The position numbers and the translations under genes were made by a program. The notes beneath the pieces were generated by a model. That model was not told where the DNA came from. It saw only the letters and a program-made list of their open reading frames with translations, and searched no databases. 64,000 bases of DNA from DATMRF01 sp035566435 (GTDB lineage: Bacteria; Verrucomicrobiota; Verrucomicrobiia; Limisphaerales; UBA8199), in the NCBI GenBank assembly GCA_035566435.1, contig DATMRF010000106.1, positions 62,001 through 126,000 on the forward strand. The letters are read 5' to 3'. Every line of letters starts with the position of its first letter. Position 1 is the first letter of the stretch. This document shows, piece by piece, positions 8,329 through 16,520 of this stretch.

Positions 8329-8984
8329 TCCCAGCCTCCTTTCTTGAGCAGGGTCGTGGCCAATTTCAGGCACCGATCCAGGAGCGCCAGCGTCTGTTCC
8401 TTGCCCGCCGAACGGTCTTGAAGCCAGTAGGTAATGACTGCGAGGTGAAACAGCCCGAAGGCATAGGCGCCAAAATCGCCGGTTTCAGGAATCTCGCCCG
8501 CCGCCGCGGCCTCGGCGAGCACACCGCGAACGAAGCGCAGGTAGCGGAGGTTTTGCTCCTGGGACGACAGGCTGAGCGGGCTGAGCTTGGAGGATGGCTG
8601 CAGAGCGCGCAGATACACCGCCCCGATAAACTCCTCGTAAGGACCGAGCCGTTCGAGCAGGTGATGGATGATGCCGAAGAGCTTCTCCGGCAGGTGCGCC
8701 CGTTGCGCGCGTTTGTCGTGCTGATACCAATCCACGATGCCGGCGAGCTCCTGCTCGAAAAAGTACAACGCCAGGTCCTCCTTCGTCTCGAAGTAGTTGA
8801 ACAGGGTGCCCTCGGCGATCCTCGCTTTGCGTGAAATGGCCTTGGTGGTGGTGTGGTAAAACCCCTTTTGCGCGAACAAATCCAGCGCCGCCTGCAGGAT
8901 CGCCCGGCGGGTTTTCTCTTTGTTTTCCGCCCGCTTGCCGCGTTTCGGGGGCCGGGCTGCGGCCCGGGCGCGGGTCGGTTTCAT
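8322..8984 (-). CDS. TetR/AcrR-family transcriptional regulator
   Basis: A 220-aa repressor. A basic N-terminal arm (MKPTRARAAARPPKRGKR) is followed by a TetR HTH: RRAILQAALDLFAQKGF, TTTKAISRKARIAEG and TLFNYFETKEDL (about residues 27-70). The rest is the helical ligand domain, including FGLFHLAVITYWL. The ATG at 8984 fits the family start; the frame extends further up without homology. It overlaps the UbiB-like gene and probably controls it. A 15-bp palindrome lies 10 nt upstream of its start codon (8994-9008), consistent with autoregulation. The inducing ligand cannot be inferred. Confidence 0.92.
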   Translation of the reverse strand: MKPTRARAAARPPKRGKRAENKEKTRRAILQAALDLFAQKGFYHTTTKAISRKARIAEGTLFNYFETKEDLALYFFEQELAGIVDWYQHDKRAQRAHLPEKLFGIIHHLLERLGPYEEFIGAVYLRALQPSSKLSPLSLSSQEQNLRYLRFVRGVLAEAAAAGEIPETGDFGAYAFGLFHLAVITYWLQDRSAGKEQTLALLDRCLKLATTLLKKGGWEW

Positions 8985-8993
8985 AACACAATA

Positions 8994-9008
8994 ATGAGTG
9001 AACTCATA
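8994..9008. promoter_or_regulatory. Probable TetR operator palindrome
   Basis: ATGAGT, three bases, then ACTCAT: a perfect 6-bp inverted repeat located 10 nt upstream of the TetR start codon, in the divergent region before the metallopeptidase gene. A related pattern (TGAG-CAAA-CTCA) recurs at 9057-9068 and again at 10366-10377. The operator role is inferred from position and symmetry. Confidence 0.6.
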
Positions 9009-9027
9009 TTTTATCCAAATCTGCGCC

Positions 9028-9087
9028 CGCCCGCCGCCGCTGTCAAATCCAAAAATGAGCAAACTCAACTTTTGAGCGCAAGGACGC
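9028..9087. repeat. 60-bp direct repeat, copy 1
   Basis: It matches 10337-10396 at about 57 of 60 positions. It includes TGAGCAAACTCA and the overlapping CTCAACTTTTGAG, both inverted repeats of the TGAG half-site seen in the TetR operator. This copy lies between the TetR gene and the metallopeptidase gene. Confidence 0.85.
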
Positions 9088-9148
9088 ATGGCCCCTGGCT
9101 CTCCCCGCAAGTTTGACTTTCAGCACCCTAGCATGAAAGTTCCAGTGC

Positions 9149-10309
9149 ATGAAGAAGTGCACCTGGTGCGGCAAAGAATATCCGGACGACGCAGAGGTAT
9201 GCGCAATCGATGGCGAGGCTCTGAAGGGGAACGAGCCTCAAGAAAGACCAGTCGAACGTCGTCCCGGTGGTGCGGACGGCATGCTAAACGTTCTGGAGGA
9301 AGTGTCTGGTCCGGTGCGCCGGGTCCAGGCGAGCGAGCTCGACCCTGACTGGCGGCCTGAGGTGATCGACGTTAGCGGGCTTAAGGACGCGTTCGTCTTC
9401 GCCGAAGGCTATTCGCGGCCGAACTGGAAGCTCATTCGGAGCGCAATTAAGCAGACAGTTCCGCTGGAGAAGTTGTCTGAGGCCTGGACGGAGGCGGCGA
9501 CCCAATGGGTGCGGCAGGTTGGGGCGGATTTAGGAGGCGAGTACAAGGTTCGGCGCTCTGCTGAATTTATTTTGCTGTCCGCGCTGGAACCTGCGGCCGC
9601 CGAGGGACTACTGTTGTTTGCCGAGAGGACGCTCGGACGAATCTACGCAGCGCTCCGGGACGCGGCGTGGCAGTGGGGGCACGGCAAGCACGTCGTCTTG
9701 TTGTTCACCGAGGATGACGACTACTACCAGTACGTATCGTATTACAACGCGGATGGAATTCATCCGGCCAGCGGCGGGTGCCTCATCCATAAGGACTACG
9801 TTCATATCGCGATGCCCTACCTCGATGGAAGGAGCGTCCGGCAGTCGTTGACGCATGAGTTGCTGCACAACAGCGTGGTGCATTTGCGACTCCCGCTGTG
9901 GCTGAACGAAGGGCTGGCGATGGTTTTTGACTGGACGGTGGATCAATGGCGGCGGCAGTTTCTCGACCACGATTTGCGCGACCGGCACCTGATGTTATGG
10001 AACGCCGAGAACATCCAGAAGTTCTGGTCGGGAGTTTCGTTTGGTGAGCCGGGAGACTCGAATCAACTCAGCTACAGCCTGGCTGAAATCATGGTTCACC
10101 TTTTGCTTACTGAAGCCAAAGAATTTGTGGCTTTCCTGAAGCTGGCGGATTGGAGAGACGCCGGCCAAACGGCCGCGCTCGACGTTCTGGGGATCGATCT
10201 AGGAAAGACCATGGCTACTTTCCTGGGAGAAGGGAATTGGCGCCCGAACCGCAAGGCGATGGCCGAGTGCTGGAAGGATGCCAGGAGAGAGGAACAAAAA
10301 GCAGGGTGA
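9149..10309 (+). CDS. Zinc-ribbon metallopeptidase-like protein (HExxH)
   Basis: A 386-aa protein. The N-terminus is a short zinc ribbon (KKCTWCGKEYPDDAEVC, with ID following). The C-terminal half holds THELLHNSV, an HExxH zinc site (H236, E237, H240), followed by LNEGLA whose E254 is placed as the third ligand of gluzincin-type peptidases. No signal peptide or membrane segment is seen, so it looks cytoplasmic. The gene stands alone between two copies of a 60-bp repeat carrying operator-like sequences, which suggests a transferable or TetR-controlled unit. The substrate is unknown. Confidence 0.78.
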   Translation: MKKCTWCGKEYPDDAEVCAIDGEALKGNEPQERPVERRPGGADGMLNVLEEVSGPVRRVQASELDPDWRPEVIDVSGLKDAFVFAEGYSRPNWKLIRSAIKQTVPLEKLSEAWTEAATQWVRQVGADLGGEYKVRRSAEFILLSALEPAAAEGLLLFAERTLGRIYAALRDAAWQWGHGKHVVLLFTEDDDYYQYVSYYNADGIHPASGGCLIHKDYVHIAMPYLDGRSVRQSLTHELLHNSVVHLRLPLWLNEGLAMVFDWTVDQWRRQFLDHDLRDRHLMLWNAENIQKFWSGVSFGEPGDSNQLSYSLAEIMVHLLLTEAKEFVAFLKLADWRDAGQTAALDVLGIDLGKTMATFLGEGNWRPNRKAMAECWKDARREEQKAG

Positions 10310-10336
10310 GCGGCCATCTATGGGTTGACCCGACCC

Positions 10337-10396
10337 CCGCTCGCCGCCGCTGTCAAATTAAAAAATGAGCAAACTCAACTTTTGAGCGCAAGGACG
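10337..10396. repeat. 60-bp direct repeat, copy 2
   Basis: Second copy of the 9028-9087 element, 1,309 bp away in the same orientation. It preserves TGAGCAAACTCA and TTTTGAGCGCAAGGACG exactly. It lies 28 nt after the metallopeptidase stop. The two copies together bracket that gene. Confidence 0.85.
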
Positions 10397-10430
10397 AATC
10401 GGTGGTCGCTCATGACCGGTCACTCATGGA

Positions 10431-10460
10431 AGGGGCGCACGATTGGAATCGTGTGCCCCT
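10431..10460. repeat. Strong 14-bp-arm hairpin
   Basis: AGGGGCGCACGATT and AATCGTGTGCCCCT pair at 13 of 14 positions around a 2-nt centre. No U-tract follows in either direction, so it is not a standard intrinsic terminator. Just upstream (10403-10430) is a short tandem duplication, GGTCGCTCATG / GGTCACTCATG. Confidence 0.7.
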
Positions 10461-10542
10461 CGTCGCCTCACTAAACGTATCTATTAAAACGTTGTCCTGA
10501 CCCTGCGAACGGCGCAATCCTTACCCGCAACCCGACGCTGAT

Positions 10543-12303
10543 ATGTGCAAATCTGGACATGCGGTTTTGCTGGCTCTGCTGACGTGCCTCTGGCTCACGC
10601 CTGAAGTCCGTGCGCAATCCAGCACCAATGTGCCGGTGGCTTTTAGCACGACCAACGTCACTCCCCTCAATCCTGGTTTCGCCGGCTTCACCACCGAACT
10701 GCTGGGCACAGGCGTCGAATACGCAGACACCAACATGCAGCATTTCGCCGCGATGCTTTCCCCGGGCTGGTTGCTTTTTCCGGCCGGCACAACCGGTGAC
10801 GGCTTCAACTGGGCCACCGGGTTGACCGATTCAAATTGGGTCCAGGAAATCGGCATGAAACAGGGGCCCAATAACGCTGCTTCGAACCTTACCGCCGTCA
10901 CCATTAATGCGCTCATCGGCAAAGGTGGCGCACAGTTCACGAATTTTGCCAGCCTGGCCGCGAACCTCGGCGGCGCCAGGATTATCGTCTGCGTCAACGC
11001 CTTCACGGACACGACCAATTCCGCCGGCGCGTTCGCTGCATTTGCCTTGAGCAACCACATCCCGGTTGCCGTCTGGGAGCTTTGCAATGAACCTTACCTG
11101 TTTCAGGGTGCGACCGACTTCTTCACCAATGGGACGGATTACGCCAACAAGATGAAGCCTTATCGGGACGCCATCAAGTCGGCCGATTCCAATGCCCTGG
11201 TGGCCGTCTTCTTTAGCGACCCGGCACGACCCGGCATGAGCTGGGACAACGCTCTGGGCAATTATTCCACCCCCTACTGGGACGCCGTGGTTTATCATCA
11301 TTATCCCGAATTACCCACGAACAGCGCCTTTTCCGATTTGATGGCTTTGGATAATGGAGTTCTGTTCAGCAACACCACCCTGTTCGTCACCAACACGCTG
11401 ATCGCAAAGAACCACACCAACGTCACGTTCCTCGTCACCGAGCTGGCCCCCTGTATGGGCAACGGCAACGGAATCCAGAATCCGCCGACGAGCACACTTT
11501 ATGGGGGAATCTACGCCTCCGAATACGTGATGCGCCTGTCCACAATCCCGCAGGTGACGTTCGCCGGCAGCTATCAACTCGTGAACGGCAGCGGCGTGGA
11601 CATGACCAATCAATTCTGGAACGCCGTGACCAGGGCCGCTGCCCAAGGCTACGTGACCAATACCATTGGCCTCCCGTTCGGTTATTTCCTCAGCGCCCAG
11701 GGAACTGCGGAGGCCGTCGCGTACTGGGCGCTGAACCGCTCCACCGCCGTCTATGCTACGACCGTCGGCACCAATGGCCCGACCGTACCCATGGATACCA
11801 ATGGCATCGGAACGATGCCGGCAGTTTACGCGCAGGCTTATCAAGGCGGTAACGGAAAGCGCTACGTGGTGCTCACCAACAAAGGCTCGAATGCCGTGCC
11901 GGTGCAAATTACCCAGGACGGCGTCGTGCTCACCAACCAATTTTTGGAAACCTTTGTGAGCGGAAGCAATCCGAGCGTCGTCAACGTCAATCCACCGCTG
12001 AATAATGTCGTCATCCAGGCTGCCACCGTGACGAATTCCGTCCTGATTCCTGATTACAGCGTGGTGCGGCTCGAGTGGACGAGTCTTAACGTGCCTCAGC
12101 CTTCACTCGCGGTGAGCGTGTCAAACGCCATGGAGGTCCTTCACTGGGCCGGGCTGACGAACGTGACTTATGCCGTGCAAAGCACCACGAACCTTGCCGG
12201 GACATGGGCGACGCTGGGGAAGGTTTCCAACACTCGGACCAATTTCGCGTTTACGAATTGGAACGCCGGCACGCTGCAATTCTACCGGCTGCTGGTCCCG
12301 TAA
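10543..12303 (+). CDS. Secreted clan GH-A-like glycoside hydrolase candidate
   Basis: A 586-aa protein with a signal peptide (HAVLLALLTCLWLTPEVRA). The central region resembles a (beta/alpha)8 hydrolase: VAVWELCNEP near residue 180 carries the Asn-Glu-Pro acid/base signature of clan GH-A, and FLVTELAP near residue 300 could hold the nucleophile. AVVYHHYPE between them fits an active-site strand. The protein ends in a beta-rich module (YAVQSTTNLAGTW ... FYRLLVP) shared with other secreted proteins in this window. The closest families might be GH79 or GH51 types, but I cannot assign one. It starts at 10543 after a 230-nt interval with repeats. Confidence 0.7.
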   Translation: MCKSGHAVLLALLTCLWLTPEVRAQSSTNVPVAFSTTNVTPLNPGFAGFTTELLGTGVEYADTNMQHFAAMLSPGWLLFPAGTTGDGFNWATGLTDSNWVQEIGMKQGPNNAASNLTAVTINALIGKGGAQFTNFASLAANLGGARIIVCVNAFTDTTNSAGAFAAFALSNHIPVAVWELCNEPYLFQGATDFFTNGTDYANKMKPYRDAIKSADSNALVAVFFSDPARPGMSWDNALGNYSTPYWDAVVYHHYPELPTNSAFSDLMALDNGVLFSNTTLFVTNTLIAKNHTNVTFLVTELAPCMGNGNGIQNPPTSTLYGGIYASEYVMRLSTIPQVTFAGSYQLVNGSGVDMTNQFWNAVTRAAAQGYVTNTIGLPFGYFLSAQGTAEAVAYWALNRSTAVYATTVGTNGPTVPMDTNGIGTMPAVYAQAYQGGNGKRYVVLTNKGSNAVPVQITQDGVVLTNQFLETFVSGSNPSVVNVNPPLNNVVIQAATVTNSVLIPDYSVVRLEWTSLNVPQPSLAVSVSNAMEVLHWAGLTNVTYAVQSTTNLAGTWATLGKVSNTRTNFAFTNWNAGTLQFYRLLVP

Positions 12304-12380
12304 CCGCCCTCGCGATTTCGGAATGCGTTAAGACTTCACTCTCTTGACCTCCGGGCTGGCTCGCCACGATCGCAGCAGGC

Positions 12381-13502
12381 TCACTTTCCCAGCCATTGCT
12401 GAATCATCAACGATGCCACTTCATCGCAGCCCTGCTCAGCGCCGGACCCTGCGATGTTCGTCGCCACAACGACGGAGAAATTTCTTTCCGGCGCCAGCCA
12501 CATCACCACATACCACATCGTATTCGAACCATTGTGCATCAGCGCGTTTCCGCCGGCCCAGCCACGTTTCACGACGACCCAGCCGCAGGCGTAATCACCG
12601 CCCGCCGGCGGAGTGTGGAGTTTAACGAGGGTTTCGGGTTTCAACAGACCACTTGGCTGGCCGCGCTGCAGATGGAAAATGGTGAAGCGAGCCAGGTCAT
12701 CGAGTGAACAATGGACGCGGCCGGCGGGCGCGATCGCCGGCGGATTATCCTCCTGCAGAGGCAAAGTGAGCCCCAATTTGCGCGCGTGCCCCCACGGCTC
12801 GTCAACTTTACCGGTTGTTCCCGGAGGTCCGAAACCGGCCGAATCCATGTGCAGCGGCTTGAAGAGCCGTTCGGTGATCAATGTCTCCCACGGCGCGCCC
12901 GTGAGCTTTTCCAGCATTGCGCCGATGATGGCGTAGCCCTGATTCGAGTAAATCATCCTGGTGCCGGGCTTGGCTTCCGGCGGTCGGCTTAGCACAGCTT
13001 CGATGAATTCACGGCGCTGCTGCGTGGGCGTGCCCTGTTGTTCCCGGGCCCGTTTCCACGCGGCGGCAGACGGTGCGCCTGGAACGCCGCCTCGATGCTT
13101 AAGCAATTGTTCGACCGTCACGGTTTCATACTGCTTGTCCATCTTGCCCTTCAACTCGGGAAACACTTCTGCAATCGTGGTTTCCCATTTCAGTTTGCCT
13201 TCCTCAATTAGCATTGCCGTGAGAGTGGCGGTCATGGACTTGGTGCAGGAACCGATGTGGAATACATCGTTCGTGGTCACCGGCGTGGAATCGCACCACT
13301 TGCGGACCCCTACGGCGGCCTGGCCGCAAATCTTACCCTCTTTCACCACCACCACCGCGAGGGCAGGGAGGTCATGCTTTTTTCGAATGCCTTCGATCTC
13401 TTGGGTCATATCTGCGGGTGTTGACGACGCGGCGGATGCGGTGGTGACCCAGGCGGTCACGACTAAAACCACCAGGGTTCCGGGTAGAGGTCTCTTATTC
13501 AT
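12381..13502 (-). CDS. Secreted serine hydrolase, beta-lactamase class C/EstB type
   Basis: A 373-aa protein with a signal peptide (PGTLVVLVVTAWVTTASAAS). It has the class C-type active site: S-x-x-K in GSCTKSMTATL (near residue 85), Y-x-N in IYSNQGYAIIG and an HNG box (LMHNGSNTMWY) in place of KTG. Members of this family are esterases, D-aminopeptidases or beta-lactamases; nothing here points specifically to antibiotic hydrolysis. It is transcribed alone and convergent with the GH-like gene. The downstream 77-nt gap holds no clear terminator. Confidence 0.88.
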   Translation of the reverse strand: MNKRPLPGTLVVLVVTAWVTTASAASSTPADMTQEIEGIRKKHDLPALAVVVVKEGKICGQAAVGVRKWCDSTPVTTNDVFHIGSCTKSMTATLTAMLIEEGKLKWETTIAEVFPELKGKMDKQYETVTVEQLLKHRGGVPGAPSAAAWKRAREQQGTPTQQRREFIEAVLSRPPEAKPGTRMIYSNQGYAIIGAMLEKLTGAPWETLITERLFKPLHMDSAGFGPPGTTGKVDEPWGHARKLGLTLPLQEDNPPAIAPAGRVHCSLDDLARFTIFHLQRGQPSGLLKPETLVKLHTPPAGGDYACGWVVVKRGWAGGNALMHNGSNTMWYVVMWLAPERNFSVVVATNIAGSGAEQGCDEVASLMIQQWLGK

Positions 13503-13694
13503 AGTTCGATCGACGGAATATGGTTTCTCGTTCTTAACGGCTCATTGAATGTGTATCCGCATTCAGTTAAATAGCGACCAAACGCCCTACCTTTCTGACA
13601 GAAAAATGCATTTACAGATTTTTGACGCTTCCGAGCCATCTCTTAACTTGGGGCGGCAGACGGGGTGTGGTCTGTTGTAACAGGAAACTGAATT

Positions 13695-14231
13695 ATGCAG
13701 CTTATGCAACCGACCTTGCTCAAGGGCAGATTTGAAACGGCGACCGGGCCCTCGATTGCCTCGCCCGACCCCGAATATTCGCTCGATGTCGCAATCGTTT
13801 ATCAGGATGCGCCGGCCCGGCAATGGGCCGGGCGCGTGCAGGCTCGACTCGCAGAGTTGGCCGGCGAGGAGGCCATCCACTGCACGGAGTGGAACATCAA
13901 TGACCTCAGCGACCGTAGAACCTTTTCGGAAGGTGTCACCGCTTTGGCGTCGGCCGATGTAATTGTGGTTTCGGTTTATGAGGCACAGCGACTCCCACCG
14001 GCCTTTTACCTCTGGGTCAACCTTTGGTTGGAGGTCCGTTCCGGGCGCCCGGGGGCGCTGGTCACCTTGGTCGTCCCGGCCGAAGGATTGGACTCTGGGT
14101 CGAGAGAAACGCGAAGATACTTGTGCGCGGTCGCCGGCCAGGGTCGGTTGGAGTTGTTGGAATGCAACCAGCCAGGCGAACCCGTTCCAGGTCCCCTGGA
14201 GGATATTCTCCAATGGCCCAAAGCGGCATGA
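13695..14231 (+). CDS. Conserved hypothetical protein, flavodoxin-like alpha/beta pattern
   Basis: A 178-aa soluble protein. SLDVAIVYQDAPARQWAGRVQ begins an alternating beta/alpha pattern, followed by ASADVIVVSVY and PGALVTLVVPA strands, which suggests a Rossmann- or flavodoxin-like fold. It matches a recurring verrucomicrobial hypothetical family in outline (a 'DVAIVY...W' start and an 'LPP.F..W...W' middle), as I recall it. No catalytic motif is evident. It ends 83 nt before a convergent gene, with a dispersed repeat in between. The antisense frame (13587-14318) lacks features and was rejected. Confidence 0.6.
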   Translation: MQLMQPTLLKGRFETATGPSIASPDPEYSLDVAIVYQDAPARQWAGRVQARLAELAGEEAIHCTEWNINDLSDRRTFSEGVTALASADVIVVSVYEAQRLPPAFYLWVNLWLEVRSGRPGALVTLVVPAEGLDSGSRETRRYLCAVAGQGRLELLECNQPGEPVPGPLEDILQWPKAA

Positions 14232-14250
14232 ATCGGGCTCAAATCGGTGC

Positions 14251-14303
14251 CAGAATAAAGTGTCGCCGGCGGCCACGCCGCCCGGAAAGAGCGAAACTGT
14301 AGT
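14251..14303. repeat. Dispersed repeat family R1, copy A
   Basis: CCAGAATAAAGTGTCGCC, then GGCGGCCACGCCGCCCGG, then GAGCGAAACTGTAG. It matches copies at 18413-18487 and 21168-21245, and the upstream GAATCGG is shared with the last. It includes a GGCGGC-CAC-GCCGCC hairpin and lies between convergent genes. Confidence 0.75.
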
Positions 14304-14314
14304 TGTGGTTAGGT

Positions 14315-15421
14315 TCATCTCAGCAGGGATAGGTATTTACGTATGGGATGGTTTGCCGGGGCAAAGCCTTCAACCGCCGCCTTCAGGTCAGAATGTCGTT
14401 CCAGGGAAGTCCAGGGCATCATCGTCTTTTCGGCTGATTCTCTGATGAGCCAGAGAGTCCGAATATTCAGAAACCTGTGTGGCCGAACTTCTTTTATTTC
14501 GTCCCAAAGAATGAGGTTTTGCCCTTTCTGCAGATGAACTCCCAGGGTGCTGAGTCCCACGGCCCGGTGGGTCATTTTCTGCATCAGCCAGGAATATAAC
14601 AACCCCGCCAGGATGAAAGGCACGAGCCAGACCAGATGCTGCCCATTGAACATTAGCGAGAACTTGCCCTCAGTTAGAGCGAGTATCAAAATGAACCAAA
14701 TCCCAATAAATCCGATTTCGCCATAAATGGCGAGCTGCCAAAAGGCGACCTTGAATTCAGAAGGTTTGACCCGGTCGGCGGCCGCCATCGAGAGAACGGT
14801 TGGGCGCAGATTAGCGACATTAGCATCATCCAGCGGCTCGCCGGTTTCAGCCGAATGGAGCAGCGATTCCAGTTGTGCTTCGAGGGGAAGGAGTTGCTTG
14901 GACCGAGCCCACTGATTGAGCCAGTAGACAAACGCATATACGGCAATGAACACCAGCGTCGAAGGGATTTTGGCGTGGAGATGGATCTTCATGCCCCAGG
15001 TGGCGACCAACAAGCCGATACCCGGCGGAAGCAAGTACCACCACAGCACCGACCCCAATAAACGCGACTGAGTGCGCACTGAATTCAGTTCCGCCCGGAG
15101 TGATTCGACGATGGTCGCACCGGGTGGCGCCGGCGGAGCAGTCCGGCGGGCGTAAACAAGCTTCCAGGCGATGAACATCGAGCTCCCGACGACAATCAAC
15201 CAGCCGAGACGCACAATCGGCGAACGTTCATTGAAAGCGAAATATCCAAAAACAAGTATCACAAATGCACAAGCCACCAGTTCGCGGGCATCACGCGCGC
15301 GCAGGTCGCGGCGAAGTTGGGTCGTTTTATGTTGCATAGCAGAAATCAGTTGGGCCGCCGATATGTTCGGGTTCCTCAGCGGTTGCTGTTGCCAGAGATT
15401 CTTTAACTCGTCGTCGTTCAT
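14315..15421 (-). CDS. Membrane protein coupled to ECF sigma factor, possible anti-sigma
   Basis: A 368-aa protein. The soluble N-terminus (MNDDELKNLWQQQPLRNP) is typical of cytoplasmic domains encoded after ECF sigma genes. It is followed by membrane segments near residues 47-63, 69-85, 125-140, 150-165, 230-250 and 260-280. A C-terminal cytoplasmic portion follows. Its start codon overlaps the sigma-factor stop (ATGA, 15418-15421). By analogy with other sigma/anti-sigma pairs it may sequester the sigma factor, but no ZAS zinc motif (H-x3-C-x2-C) is present, so this is inference from position. Confidence 0.75.
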   Translation of the reverse strand: MNDDELKNLWQQQPLRNPNISAAQLISAMQHKTTQLRRDLRARDARELVACAFVILVFGYFAFNERSPIVRLGWLIVVGSSMFIAWKLVYARRTAPPAPPGATIVESLRAELNSVRTQSRLLGSVLWWYLLPPGIGLLVATWGMKIHLHAKIPSTLVFIAVYAFVYWLNQWARSKQLLPLEAQLESLLHSAETGEPLDDANVANLRPTVLSMAAADRVKPSEFKVAFWQLAIYGEIGFIGIWFILILALTEGKFSLMFNGQHLVWLVPFILAGLLYSWLMQKMTHRAVGLSTLGVHLQKGQNLILWDEIKEVRPHRFLNIRTLWLIRESAEKTMMPWTSLERHSDLKAAVEGFAPANHPIRKYLSLLR

Positions 15422-15942
15422 TTTGGCGCCTCCTCCGTCAGCAGACGGGAAAGTTTCTTCCTGGCGCGATGCAACATGACCCCAACGTTATTGGCGTTGA
15501 TGCCCGTGGCTTCCGCCATTTGTTCGTAGGTGAGGTCTTCCAGGAAAAGGGTGACGAGAGCTTTTTCGAGCGGGTCCAGTTTGTAGATGGCGGTGTAAAG
15601 ATCCGCCATGCGGTCGTCAGCAATTTCTTCAGTTGTCTGCCGCGATTCAATCACGCGCGTGAGGTCGGCGGGTTCGAAATGAACGACTCGGCCGGAGCGT
15701 GAGGCCCGCTTGCGGACGAACGAAATGGCGGTGTTGAGCGCGATGCGATAGAGCCAGGTGTTTGCATAAGCGCTTTCTTTCAGTCCGGGCAACGCCCGCC
15801 AGATTTGGAACAGGATTTCCTGGTACAAATCGTCCTGGTCGGCGGAATTCCAGGCATAGACGCGGCAAACCCTGAGAATTTTGTTTCGATTCTCGTTCAC
15901 CAGCTCCAGGAACTTGTGTTCGTCTGCGGGCGTCGAATTCAA
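15418..15942 (-). CDS. ECF-family RNA polymerase sigma factor
   Basis: A 174-aa sigma-70 group 4 factor. Region 2 covers about residues 15-80, including AWNSADQDDLYQEILFQIW and YANTWLYRIALNTAI. Region 4 covers about 118-170, with LDPLEKALVTLFLEDLTYEQMAEATG and NNVGVMLHRARKKL as the HTH. The linker between them is short, as in ECF factors. The signal it answers is unknown. The partner gene starts inside its stop codon, so a stoichiometric sigma/membrane-protein pair is likely. An ATG at 15942 with no good upstream alternative sets the start. Confidence 0.93.
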   Translation of the reverse strand: MNSTPADEHKFLELVNENRNKILRVCRVYAWNSADQDDLYQEILFQIWRALPGLKESAYANTWLYRIALNTAISFVRKRASRSGRVVHFEPADLTRVIESRQTTEEIADDRMADLYTAIYKLDPLEKALVTLFLEDLTYEQMAEATGINANNVGVMLHRARKKLSRLLTEEAPK

Positions 15943-16018
15943 TCACGGACCTTTATCTGATTAGTCGCAGCGGAAGGCAAAATTATTACCGCCAGGGGAA
16001 AAAATTTCGACTCCGTTT

Positions 16019-16445
16019 TTGGGCAAGAGCAGCCACGGCATTAAGGCGGGCTACCTTGCCCCCGCCCTTGCGCACAAGACCGGGGTGGATATTCACAGCA
16101 TGGACGACGCGAGCCGCGTGCTCCTGTCGCTCCGGCCCGTGACGTTCAAATATAAACCCGGCATTGATCCCCCAAGGCACCCCGCAATTCGGCCTCGTCG
16201 CCGAGGAGGTGGCCAACGTTGACCCCGATTTAGTGGTGCGGGACGCAAAGGATCAGATTTTCACCGTCCGCTACGAGGCCGTCAACGCCATGCTCCTGAA
16301 CGAATTCCTCAAGCAACATCGCACGGTCGAGGAGCAGACTGCGGAGATTGAAACTTTGAAACGGCAAAACGGTTCCCTTATCCAGCGGTTGGATGAATTG
16401 GAAGCGGCGGTGAAACAGCTTGCAACGCAAAATGAGGGATTATGA
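16019..16445 (+). pseudogene. Frameshifted C-terminal fragment of an S74-type (intramolecular chaperone) protein
   Basis: Two overlapping frames together spell a peptidase S74 / tail-spike chaperone C-terminus: MDDASRVLLSLRPVTFKYKP in one frame, then FGLVAEEVANVDPDLVVRD and YEAVNAMLLNEFLKQH plus a coiled-coil tail in the next. Continuity would be restored if the five-C run at 16169-16173 were four Cs (D-P-Q-G-T-P-Q). The 5' part, which would hold the repeats or fibre domain, is absent. In this phylum such domains end large secreted proteins. It is either a degraded gene or a homopolymer sequencing error on a fragment. Confidence 0.75.
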
Positions 16446-16520
16446 AAAAGCTGAATCACCTGTTGTCTCTGTAGGTGCCGCCTGGTTCCTCTGGCCGAAG
16501 CTCGGAGTTAGCCATACCAT

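Noticed and set aside
13587..14318. Minus-strand ORF opposite the hypothetical gene at 13695
   Set aside because: No homologous pattern, no hydrophobic or catalytic motif, and it spans a dispersed repeat.
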